A stretch of 64,000 bases of DNA from Rhodeus uyekii. Its lineage: Eukaryota > Chordata > Actinopteri > Cypriniformes > Acheilognathidae. Shown piece by piece: positions 34,001 through 43,297 of this stretch (within the stretch, counting starts at the first letter, position 1; every line of letters starts with the position of its first letter). Where the stretch lies: the NCBI GenBank assembly GCA_037043235.1, contig JAWRVZ010000016.1:2413001-2477000 (forward strand), given 5' to 3'. Below the pieces are notes generated by a model that saw only the letters and a program-made list of their open reading frames with translations, was not told the origin of the DNA and did no database searches. A program made the translations under genes and the position numbers.

Positions 34001-37000
34001 GAACTTTGTTAATAAACCATCATAAAGAGAGCGCAGGTTTCATCTGAAAGTGACTGATTGGTGGTGCAGAAGTAGTAAATTGTAGATGAGTCGTTTAAGA
34101 TCAAATGAGGCTTGGAGAGAGAGGATTTCTGTAGAATAAGGATGAATGTTGAAATCACCAAAGTGTATGCTGTCCTTGGGGAATGAGGACAGCAGAAGTC
34201 CAGCTCCTCAGTAAAGATGCCCAGCTGACCTGGAAGGCGGAATATTACAGCAAAATGGATTTTGGCAGGAGTTGAAACTGTAATAGCATGAAATTCAAAT
34301 GAATTGTACTTGCATGGAGAAGAGTGAGTGAAGTATTTCCAATAGTTAGAAATGAGAAGACCTGTACCTCCAACTCTTCCAGATTGACGAGGAGTGTGAG
34401 AGAAAGAGCAGCTATTAGAAAGAGCAGCAGGGGTTGCTGAGTCCTCTGGACAAATCCATTATTGTAGAACTAGTAAGTAAAATATAATAAGTCTGAAGAA
34501 ATACGTTTGAGGTATAGAGAGGGTAATAATGTTCCTGATAAGGAATGGAAAATTACAACTGAGCTTTTAGCCTTGACTAGAGATATAAGTGCTGGAGCAG
34601 CCCTCCCTTCTTTGTCACACTCTGCAGGGCAGCTTCGGATGTCTGTATGACTGCTGACCTTTTCTTGCAAGAAAATAAACCTTTTTAAATTACAATTGGG
34701 ATATTTGTCTCTTATTCAGAATTGATAAAAGATTTTGCCACCACAGTGTTTTTTCTTCAGTTGTAGCGCATTGATCTCTTGGCCACCGTAGAATATAACC
34801 CTGGAAAAGGATGTTAAATAAGAGTCAGAATACCTAATTTAAAGCAAAATGGAACAGTTTATTGAATATTTAGACAAAATATAAAACATATTTTTGCTTA
34901 TGTGTTTATTGTTGAGTATCATATTTGAATAGATTAGGGTTTTATGGCTCACAGTATGATATAGGAGGTTAAGGAGGGTGAAAACACCTCAATTTGATGT
35001 ACGGTACTATTTATGCCCAAACTGAGAAAAATATGGAGTTGGTGCAGTATTTTATATTTATATGGCCAAAAAGTAAGCTGATAGCAAAGCTGATTTCTGA
35101 TAGCTTGCATTATAAGTCAATAACAGACAACTTACGTAAATGTATATAAATATCAGTTATTCTATATCTCCCAATATAATGCCTTAGTAAGAGGATATTT
35201 AATTCGTTACAATTTAGGTATATACTGTTTAATTATATAATTTCTATGTTTGATCTATGCCTGGGAATCCGTGCAAGCATAAATGGATGATTTTCTTTTT
35301 TTTTTTCGTATTTTCTCAGGCCGTCAGTTAATGGGACCTAATCTACTTGTCAAACATGAATGCAGTTGCCAAGGAAATGGTCAGCATGGGGAGATAGAAG
35401 ACAGAACGGACAAAAGAGCATTTAACACACAGATCGCTGTGATACTGTCACAGTTACAGGACAACATGCAGGATGTGCTTCACAGACTGACCACACTGGA
35501 ACGTCTGACAGAGTCACAAGTAAGACCAGCATCAAAATATTGCCTCAATACATGTAACTACAAGTCTAGACAGTAGATTAATGTACTTTGAATTAAAAGA
35601 CTGGATCTGTTTTATTCATCTTATTTTTTTCTGTGTAGTAATTGACAAACTATTTCTGCTAGAAACCATTGTGTTTATAATTAAGATAGTTAAATAATAA
35701 AATTATACCTCAAAAAAATAATATGGTGAGAAATAGAGCTGAAAACTAGCTAGAAGTGGATGAGTCTGGAAGTCAGATTTTGGGGTCAGTAAGATAAAAA
35801 AAAGAAGAAGTTTTTATTGTTTTGAAAAAAGTCTGACCAAGGCTTGTTTGGTCAAAAATACAGCATTGTGAAATATTATTACAATTCAAAACATCTCTTT
35901 TCTAAGTTAATATACAGTAGTAGCTTGAGAAATGAGCATAATCCGTTCCAGGACGGAGCTCGTAACTCGAATTGCTCGTATCTCAAATAATTTTTTCCCA
36001 AAAGAAATTACAGAAAAATTTTTTTATCCGTTTCGGCCCTCTAAAAAACTCCCTTATTAATGCTAAAAACAATGGACATTTTAACTGCTATAGAGACATA
36101 CACACACACACACACAAAACATAGTATATAAGGATTCCTGTGATATTAAATAAAATGTGGTTTTAATTATGAGTTCTTACCTTCGAGACAGACGATACAG
36201 AAGTGGCTAATGACAGCATGAGCGGAGGAGGAGGGAGGGATAACATAGATAATGCAAACACAATACAGAAGTATACGCAATACACAATACTTGCTCGTAT
36301 CTCGGAATACTCGTATGTCGGGACACTCGTATCTCGAGGTATCACTGTATTTTAAAATGTAGTTTTTTTCTGTAATGTCAAAGCTACATTTTCTGCATCA
36401 TGACTCCAGTCTTGAAACGGTTGTTGTGCTTTCTTATTGTGGATGTGGAAATTGTGATTTTTCAGGATACCTTGATTATTAGAAAGTTTAAAAGAACAGC
36501 ATTTGTTTGAAATAGAAATCTTTTTGGTAGACTTTACTGTCAATTTTGATCAGTTTAAAAATATACATTATGAATTCTAGAAATTTCTTTAAAAATAAAT
36601 GTACTTACCGCAAACTTTTGAAAGGTAGTGCACATTTTGCAAAGGAACTTAAAATAAAGTGGTGTCATTTTTCTAAACATTTTCAAATAATGAAATTACC
36701 TTCAATAGCTCTATTAAAACATTGAGTACAGTTAAAGTTGCTATAAATTGAATTATTTATTTGCTTTTGTTTTATTTTAGGCTGAAATCCCTCCTCTCAA
36801 AACTTTGAACTCGAAGCCACCAAAAAAGGTCTGTTTATGTGACGTCAAATACATGGAATGCAATGTTTCATGAATTCTATGAACAGAATTGTTTAATTGT
36901 ATCCATCTTTCAGAGGATGCCCTGCTGGCCCTTAAGCTTGCCCCCCATCGCTGTAGTGCTGACCGTTATCTGGCCATTTGCTGTGCACTGGCTGGTGCAG

Positions 37001-37144
37001 TTTTACTTACAGAAGAGAAGGAGGTAAGCATTTCTTCTATTAACTAGGTCATATGTAAACACTATTGTGCAACACAAAAAATGTTGAGTAAAACATGTCT
37101 GCATTGCATCTTTGTTTGGTTTTAGATGTTTAAAAGTGAAGTGA
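28005..37144 (+). CDS. acbd5: Acyl-CoA-binding domain protein 5 (ACBD5)
   Basis: Coding exons: 28005-28083 (exon begins 27988), 28214-28334, 28479-28551, 28641-28773, about 28873-29006, 29083-29217, 29437-29495, 30584-30773, 35320-35519, 36781-36828, 36914-37023, 37126-37144; about 430 aa. ACBD5 is a peroxisomal tail-anchored protein that binds very-long-chain acyl-CoA and tethers peroxisomes to ER through VAP proteins. The acyl-CoA-binding domain spans about residues 5-95 (RRFEAAVKVIRSLPEDGSYD, YSYYKQATAGPC, WDPIGKAKW). An acidic stretch then DDEIYSGSM (about 229-237) resembles the FFAT motif. A predicted helical segment (FNTQIAVILSQLQDNMQDVL) and a C-terminal membrane anchor (about 398-423, LPPIAVVLTVIWPFAVHWL) with a basic tail (KRRR) follow. 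MAMED aligns with the human MADTR start. Exon 28873-29006 breaks phase unless a cryptic acceptor at 28893 is used; other exons agree in phase. Neighbour abi1 matches human 10p12 order. The a/b paralogue is undecided. Confidence 0.93.
28873..29006 (+). CDS. acbd5: acbd5 exon with frame conflict
   Basis: After the normal-looking acceptor GAGAAACAG at 28872 the required phase reads only briefly sensibly (SIKAE). The protein-like acidic frame (KAADDYAERVEEGENKDGM...) starts one base out of register, after a run of four A's at 28888-28891. Two explanations fit: one A is missing from the run, or splicing uses the weak acceptor GAAAAG at 28892, which restores phase without any change. The donor may be at 29007 (GTAAAA) or 28998 (GTTTTG). 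Confidence 0.55.
29620..30010 (+). repeat. Dispersed fish repeat, long copy
   Basis: It carries, in order, CTCACCAAGGCTGCATTTAT, TTTATTCCTGTGATATAAAG, GATCCTTCAGAAATCATTCT, AAAAGAACAGCATTTATTGC and TTACTGACTTAACTTTTCAA. The same blocks recur in part at 19690, 23870, 36355, 37310, 49690, 55590 and 63055, in both orientations. I recognise it as a common fish interspersed repeat but cannot assign its class from this window. Confidence 0.7.
31195..31665 (+). mobile_element. L2-like LINE 3' end
   Basis: The plus frame 31197-31637 reads a reverse-transcriptase C-terminus: IRRIRPFLTEQATQRLVHAM, then SRLDYCNALLAGLPSSRIK and NAAARLVFNKPKRAHITPH. The 3' tail TTGGATAAAAGCGTCTGCTA then AATGAATAAATGTAAATGT is the typical end shared by L2-like LINEs and their SINEs. 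It is 5'-truncated, as usual for LINE insertions, and lies in an acbd5 intron. Confidence 0.85.
31666..34450 (-). mobile_element. LINE in antisense orientation, split by Tc1
   Basis: Reverse-complement translation near 31730-31850 gives RT residues SAAFDTVNHQILLSTL and FESYLTGRSFR with stops and a deletion. The right part (34010-34450) encodes endonuclease-like sequence in the same antisense sense (GDFNIH-like region near 34140). A Tc1 copy (33029-34002) interrupts it. The endpoints are approximate and the element is dead. It lies in the acbd5 intron 30774-35319. Confidence 0.65.
33029..34002 (+). mobile_element. Tc1-like transposon, degraded
   Basis: The left terminus TACAGCTCTGGAAAAAATTA then AGAGACCACT is a common Tc1 end in fish. 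The plus frame 33763-34002 encodes the DDE core region: CFQQDNAPCHTARSIKVWME, then LPWPAQSPDLNPIENLWNVI. The N-terminal half is scrambled by deletions, and no matching right terminus is seen after the KVS stop, so the 3' end appears lost. It is inserted within an older antisense LINE. Confidence 0.85.
35915..36347 (-). mobile_element. Tigger-like MITE, reverse orientation
   Basis: It begins CAGTAGTAGCTTGAGAAATG and ends ATCTCGAGGTATCACTG. Internal sequence (for example GGATTCCTGTGATATTAAAT) is the reverse complement of that in the 40921 copy. It lies between acbd5 exons 35320-35519 and 36781-36828. Confidence 0.75.
36355..36620 (+). repeat. Dispersed fish repeat copy
   Basis: It matches the 29620 copy in blocks such as AAAAGAACAGCATTTGTTTG and CTTACCGCAAACTTTTGAAA. 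It abuts the Tigger-like MITE, which seems to have inserted into or next to it. Confidence 0.6.
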
Positions 37145-37309
37145 AGAATCTGATACCAACTGCACCGCTCCTGGGGACTTTCTAACAGTCTGGATATATC
37201 TGATGTATTCAAAAGTGAACGTTATTATGGCACACTAAACCTCAGAAATTAAAACTATTATTCTGAACGGATGCATTAACATCAAAAGTGACAGGAAAGT
37301 CATTCATAA

Positions 37310-37645
37310 TGTTATGAAAGATCTTTCCGTTTAATCATTTTATTCACCAAAGAATCCTGGAAAATGTATCATGGTTTCCACAAAAGTATTAAGCAGCCCA
37401 ACTGTTTTCAACGTTGATAATAATCAGAAATGTACATTGAGCATCAAATCATCATATTAGAATGGTTTCTGAAGGATCATGTGACACTGAAGACTCAATG
37501 ATGCAGAAAATACAGCTTTACTATCACAGGAATAAAATATATTTTATTAAATATATTAAAAATAGTCATTTTAAATTGTAGGAATATTTCACATAACTGA
37601 TTTTATTGTATTTTGGATGGGATTTTGAACAGTAGTGTTATGTAA
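37310..37645 (-). repeat. Dispersed fish repeat copy, reverse
   Basis: Reverse-complement blocks of the same family: CATATTAGAATGGTTTCTGA, AGGATCATGTGACACTGAAG, TATCACAGGAATAAAAT. It overlaps the presumed acbd5 3' UTR just after the stop codon at 37144. Confidence 0.65.
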
Positions 37646-37890
37646 TATTCACACCTTTCCTATTGTGTATTGTGTTTGTTATTTACGGTATATGACTTTG
37701 AAAGCAGGGAGTTTACAGTTGTTTTGAATCCATCTCTGGCTTTTTATTTTCTAACACATTAAGCACATTTTTAGTTGGCTTTAAGAGATCACATTTAAAA
37801 GAGTAACAATGCAGGAAAAATAAATTATTTTGACCTGGACAGAAACCAAATGCCAAGAAAGCTTACGTTTCAGCTTTTACAAATGGAGAC

Positions 37891-37896
37891 TGATAA
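37891..37896 (+). terminator. Candidate acbd5 polyadenylation signal
   Basis: An AATAAA hexamer about 750 bp after the acbd5 stop codon, followed by a GT-rich stretch (ATGTGTGTATATT). Other variants nearby are possible. Confidence 0.35.
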
Positions 37897-38053
37897 TAAA
37901 AATACAATGTGTGTATATTAATACACTGTACCAAAGAGAAACCTTGAAATGTTTGTGATAAATATAATGAATATAGCTGTACTGTACGTGTGAAGTGTGG
38001 ACCATTGAAAGTACAATGTAGTTTATTTTTTATAAGCTACAGGCATACAATAC

Positions 38054-39216
38054 TAGTGATGGCCATCTGACACCGATGCTCCGACACAAGCTTCGAACTC
38101 GAAGCAGGATTTTTTATGAACTACTGCTTCGGAGCTTGCTTTGATGCGGAAAAACACACGTGACCGATGACGTCCGAAGCAGCAACTGCTTCGGTTCTCT
38201 GAGTGAATCACGTGACTGATTCAGACCATTCGATACTGCTTCACATCGCGAGAGGCTTCGTGACGCGAGACTTTGCTGCACTCACGCTTCAACAGGTTTT
38301 TTGGCCCGTAATATGACTATATAGATGCCCAAAATGATGCACAAGATGTGGGTTTACTGTAGTAGGAGTTTGCATTGTTGTTATCGCTGCATTTGTTTGA
38401 TCATCATCATGGAACCAGCTAGGAAGAGAACCCGTTCTCCAATGTGGGAACATTTTCATCTGATCAGTCTTAATAAGGTTTATTATACCTTAAGCTTTAT
38501 TATAATAAGCTTAATTGCTTAATTATACCTTGGTTATCCTACTGCACCTGGCTTAGGCCAGGTAACTTAAGCAAAGTTACATAAGTGGCTAATAATGTCA
38601 TTACTGTTGGTACAATAGGTTCCATGATGTATGTGAAGTCAACATTAAGTAGCATTATTCAAGATTCAAAGTGTTTATTGTAATGTATACAGACAGAAAG
38701 CATGTTCCCCTGTACAATGAAATTCTTACTTTGCCGTGCACAATAAATGTCACAAGTAAGAATAAAAAATAAGATTAATATATAGTAATAAAAAGAGCAA
38801 AAGAGTAAGGTAATAAAGTAAAAAAGTGAGGTAGTGCAATTCTTGTAGTGATGTATGTAATAATTAGTTTGTTTGTATATTGCTGTTTACATAGGTCCAG
38901 TGCTTGTTGTGTTCACGTATAATATATAATAATATAATACGTATAATAATAATACGTCATATCTTTAAAGAAGATGGTGGATGAAAAATATGACGAGGAG
39001 AAGACCAAGGTCAAGGCTAATAGAATCAACCAATCACTCAAAGTTTATTTACATCATTCACACAAACCCTAGTTACACTCATACTGACATTATTTTGCTA
39101 TCTACAATTTCGCCACTAGATGTCACTGAAACGAAGCTTTGAATGAATGAACCCATGTTCAATACAATTGATGAAGTGGTTCAATACTGGTTCATTGCTT
39201 CATTTGGACATCACTA
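38054..39216. mobile_element. hAT transposon derivative with 8-bp target duplication
   Basis: The ends are inverted: TAGTGATGGCC at the left, TAGTGATGTCC read from the right. Both sides are flanked by the identical 8-mer TACAATAC (38046-38053 and 39217-39224), the target-duplication length typical of hAT. A remnant at about 38409-38470 reads MEPARKRTRSPMWEHFHLIS, like the start of a BED finger. A further retroelement-like piece (GATTCAAAGTGTTTATTGTA, near 38662) lies inside. No active transposase remains. Confidence 0.85.
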
Positions 39217-39477
39217 TACAATACTTCTAAATCTTGTTATTGTAAAGCAGGCAGTTATTTTGTAAGGTGAATAAAGAATTTTAAAGGATAATTGTATGTT
39301 TGACTCCTTAAGATAGATAAACGCATTTCTGTTCAATCTTTATTTGACATTAAATATTGAAATATGTCCTCCTCAAATCAAAGTAAATCAATGTGGGCCC
39401 GTTGAGATACTGTTGTGTTAACATTAAAGGATTATCCACCTTAAATAGTAAGTATATAAGATTAGGATAACAAAGCA

Positions 39478-39660
39478 CAGTCGAAAGTCCCCGGATGGTC
39501 TACTATTTCCGGTATACTTTCGAAAGGATAATATTGCCCACAACCCATTGCGCTTTGGAGGAGGAGTCCGTTTAGAACTACAAACACGAGTCAAAGGTAT
39601 TTAAAAAACTACAAATATGGCGGATATTCGCGACCAGCGGTGATAGGTTTAGAGACATGT
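39478..39660 (+). promoter_or_regulatory. tsen15 upstream region
   Basis: It holds a ZNF143/SBS-like element CCCACAACCCATTGCG (39537-39552), about two mismatches from the classical form. Downstream is a short uORF starting ATGGCGGATATTCG (39617-39643). A donor-like GCGCTGTAAGT near 39862 and an acceptor-like GCAAAAAAGCAG ending at 40086 suggest a non-coding first exon. The start site is inferred only. Confidence 0.45.
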
Positions 39661-40095
39661 TTAAGTGTCTAATAGTCAGTTTAACCTGTTAAAAGAAATA
39701 TTTATTTGGTGTTATCCGTTTTATATAACATTAAAGCACTTTGGAAGGTGGTCTGAAAGTGGCTACGTCCATGAAAAAACTATTAAGTCATTGAGCAACG
39801 AGACCGCTATCTTGTTTTTAGGACATAAACACTGTTTAGGACGGATAGTCTGCAACTAGCGCGCTGTAAGTGTATTTATCTGATATTGCCTTATGAATAG
39901 TAACTTCGTCACGTGATCAGACCCTGAAAGGCACAGAGCCACGTATGAAATATTCATAAACATGCCATCGTAGAAGTGGGATTCATACTTTATGAGTGGA
40001 CACGTTTGTGTGTGCACGTGGGAAATCTGAAAACACACGTTTTGTCACATGCATTGATTACATTTACGGTTTATGCAAAAAAGCAGGAGAGTTTG

Positions 40096-43000
40096 ATGAT
40101 GGACGAGACACATCGAGCAGATCCTCCTAACTGGATCCAGCAGCACGTCGTCGTAAGAGCGAGTCACACTCATACACTGATGCTCTGCATATTTGGGCAA
40201 GTGACATTGATCTTCTGATGAGACATTGATGAGTTTATCTTTTTTTTAGTACCAAGACCTGATGCATTTAGATGTGGGTGACAGTGCTCAAGTATATGCT
40301 GCTTTTCTGGTGTACATGGACCTGACGGAAGGTGAGGAAAGAAGTGGAATATCACATTTGTAAAAAGAAAAAAAGAAACTAAACCTTTTTTTTACATTTT
40401 GTCTTCTTTCCTTTGCAGTGCGTAAGTGGAAAGAGGTGGTTGGAGTTTCCTGCCCTGAGTTACAGGCGGTTCTGCTGGAAGGACGAGAGAAGGAAGGAGA
40501 AGGCGTTCAGATGATCTACCCTCTGCCTTCACACAGATCCATCAAACACAGAGAGTAGGAGACACAGTCAACAGCTACACTGTCTTTACTGAGCAGATCT
40601 TCGCCTTGTGCAGTAGTGATGGGCATTTTCAATTTTTTTTAAATGTTTTGTTTCAAGTCAGTGGTTCGGAGACTCCCAGTTGACAATTTCCCTTTTAGAT
40701 TGTCGAAAAAAACAAAACTCCTTGCAACATTCTGGAAAGGTTAGCTTTTCGTTACCAAAATTTAACCTGCCAAGAACATTTCCAGTATGTTCTTATTTGG
40801 TTCCAGTAAAACCTGCTAAATGCTAATCATATAAGAACAGTAGGGAAAACATTCTGGCTTCATCCAAAATGGCTTACTTCCCCACTTTATTGTAGGCAAA
40901 AATAGTATGTGACAAAAGTACAGTAATACCTTGAGATATGAGTGTCCTGACATACGAATATTCATCAAGCCTTCGAGCAATTTTTTGCCTTGAGATACAA
41001 GTAAATATTTGAGATACGAGCAGCTTACAGATGCCGACTCTAGGTAGTCGAGCACTCGGAGTAGCTCAAGCCGCTTCATTTATGGGGTAATTGCAAATGA
41101 TCTCCACTCGAGGGCCACCTTGGTTTTAAAGCGGGAGGTTACCGGGGGCGAGTTATGTGTGTTCAATAATAATAAATATAAGGTTCTGAGGCATACATTA
41201 CACTCTATCCAATACACTACACGAAACACTACACTTCTGTATTGTGTTTGCGTTATCTATGTTATCCCTCCCTCCTCCTCCTCCACACATGCTGTCATTA
41301 GCCGCTACTGTATCGTCTGTCTCGAAGGTAAAAACTCATAATTAAAACCACATTTTATTTTATATCACAGGAATCCTTATATACTATATATATTTTTTGT
41401 GTGTGTATGTCTCTATAGCAATTAAAAATGTCCATTGTTTTTAGCATTAATAAGGGAGTTTTTTAGAGGGCCGGAACGGATAAATTTTTTCCCTGTTATT
41501 TCTTATGGGAAAAAATGATTTGAGATACGAGCAATTCGAGTTACGAGCTCCGTCCTGGAACGGATTATGCTCATATCTCAAGGTATTACTGTATGTCCGA
41601 ATTCACAGTACTCCTACAGTAGGCGAAAAGTCCCCGGATGACTTACTACTTCCGGTGAGATTCTGTAGTGTGCATATGATGGATGCTTTACTATCCCATG
41701 AGGCCACAGGAGAGGATTCATGAATTGCTGTGAAGTGACTCAACTGACGCTGGTAGGTCACGTGATAATGACAACATGGCTGGTGTAGTATCTGGATTAC
41801 ATTCATACTACACACACTGGCTTCGTCCAAAATCGCATACTCTCTTGAGTAGGTACTTATTTGAGTAAATAAATACAACTGATCAAAAGTATGCATGTAG
41901 GAGGTCATACAGGTACTTTTTGCCTGCTCATAAAGAGTACTGTGAATTCAGACATAGGGAAGTGTGTGATTTTGGATGCAGCTATTCTGTATATAACAGG
42001 GATGTCCAAACTTGATCCTAGAGCTTAGCTCCAACCGGCCTCATTACACCTGTCTGGAAGTTTCTAGTATGCCGGGTAAGACCTTGATTAGCTGGTTCAG
42101 GGGTTGATTAATTGGGGTTGGACCTAAACTCTGCCAGATTGGACAACCTCTGGTATAGAACATATTTTTTATCGGTTATGAAGTAATTACTTATTCAAAA
42201 TTAGTATTGAATAAGTTTGCAATTTCAGACACAGCTTCTTTGTTTACTGGGTTGTATCAAATTCAATGTCAAATGGTTTCGGCAAAGAAATCTTCGCTAC
42301 GTCATTCAGTTTTGAACCCTGGTTTTGCAACTCCTCAAAAGTCCAATTGTACTGTACACAGATAGATGATGTTGGTTTGGTGAAATTTCCAAAATTGGTT
42401 TGGTTTATTTTTTTTATTTGAATACTTGTCTAGGGCTAGGTGAATATTTATTTGCTTCTAATTGATCTCGTTTTTCAACCTTCCTAATAACTCTCAAAAA
42501 AATCACTACACTATAATAAAACAACACTAGTTTTATAGAAGCTTCATATGTAATAATTTTATGATTACATATTTGGGCTGAGTTGTCATTGCACTTTCCT
42601 CACCAGCATTTTCACCTCAGGTGTTTCAAATTCAGAAGACTTATTCATCTTTGAAACATTAGATGAAAGTCCATTCTACTAAAACATTGTCAGCATTTGG
42701 TGTTTTGAGGACTTCGAAACAGTGAATTGTTTTGCAATGCAGTTGTTCAATTGATTCAGTTTAGAAATGTGATTTACACAGTCCCTAGTAGTAGCAACAC
42801 AAAATGGAATTGAAAGACTCCCTCTGCAATTGCTCAAACAAACGGGTTTCACATAAAGGCATTTGCCCTATGAAGAAAATCAGTGACTTGCATAACTGCA
42901 TGATTTCAAAAGAGAAGGCAATGCTTTATAAAAACTTTTATTCATAGCATTTACAAACATTACTTAATGAATCTTTGATTTATAGATTGTCCGTTTTTAT

Positions 43001-43297
43001 TTGTATACATCCCATGGAACTAACAAACATTTTATAAAGAGTTATTGATCATAAGGTGAGAAGACCTGAAATTACAGTTATAACCTGATTTATAAACTTG
43101 AATAAATATGACAATGGAATCTTTTTAGGTTGAGGACTATATTGGACAGAGGTGTCCCAATGCTCTTGTGCGCGGTGGCTTCTGACTCCAGTCTGGTGTA
43201 CCAGAGGCTGTGTGATGGCTTTTTGACCCCTGACCCTCCAGTGGACATCCAAGACAAAGGCCGCCGACAGCATCGCAAACGGAGGTTACAGACGTGA
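40096..43297 (+). CDS. tsen15: tRNA-splicing endonuclease subunit Sen15
   Basis: Coding exons 40096-40152, 40250-40331, 40419-40554 and 43129-43297, all GT-AG with agreeing phases, give 147 aa (146 from the second of two adjacent ATGs); human TSEN15 is 171 aa, the difference being in the variable N-terminus. TSEN15 is a non-catalytic subunit that pairs with TSEN34 in the nuclear TSEN complex, which removes tRNA introns. Diagnostic segments are YAAFLVYMDLTEVRKWKEV, SCPELQAVLLEGREKEGEGV and the C-terminal SLVYQRLCDGFLTPDP. The human protein ends soon after DGFMLPDP, whereas this one continues with a basic tail (DKGRRQHRKRRLQT). Intron 3 (40555-43128) carries several MITEs. C1orf21 follows in opposite orientation, as near human TSEN15 on 1q25. 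Confidence 0.93.
40921..41591 (+). mobile_element. Tigger-like MITE, CAGTAATACC termini
   Basis: The ends are CAGTAATACCTTGAGATATG and TCTCAAGGTATTACTG with TA flanks. It is the least disrupted copy of the family in this window and includes the GAGATACGAG end motif and a TATATCACAGGAATCCTTAT block. It lies in tsen15 intron 3. Confidence 0.8.
41594..41982. mobile_element. Palindromic MITE
   Basis: The outer arms mirror each other: GTCCGAATTCACAGTACTC (about 41596) and GAGTACTGTGAATTCAGAC (about 41936). A second end pair, GGCTTCGTCCAAAATCGCAT (41819) with its mirror GTGATTTTGGATGCAGC (ending 41982), suggests nested or composite MITEs. The exact limits are uncertain. Confidence 0.55.
41999..42165. 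repeat. Dispersed fish repeat fragment
   Basis: GATGTCCAAACTTGATCCTA to TTGGACAACCTCTGGTATAG resembles the common fish repeat whose ends read GGTGTCCAAACTTGGTCCTG. TCCAAAC-type ends are roughly inverted. It lies in tsen15 intron 3. Confidence 0.45.
42600..42700. repeat. Direct repeat shared with 43605-43705
   Basis: TTTCAAATTCAGAAGACTTA, then TAGATGAAAGTCCATTC, occur both here and about 1 kb downstream at 43628. One copy is in tsen15 intron 3 and the other beyond the stop codon. They look like two fragments of a dispersed DNA repeat (ATTTACTCACCCTCAGGTCG type). Confidence 0.6.
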
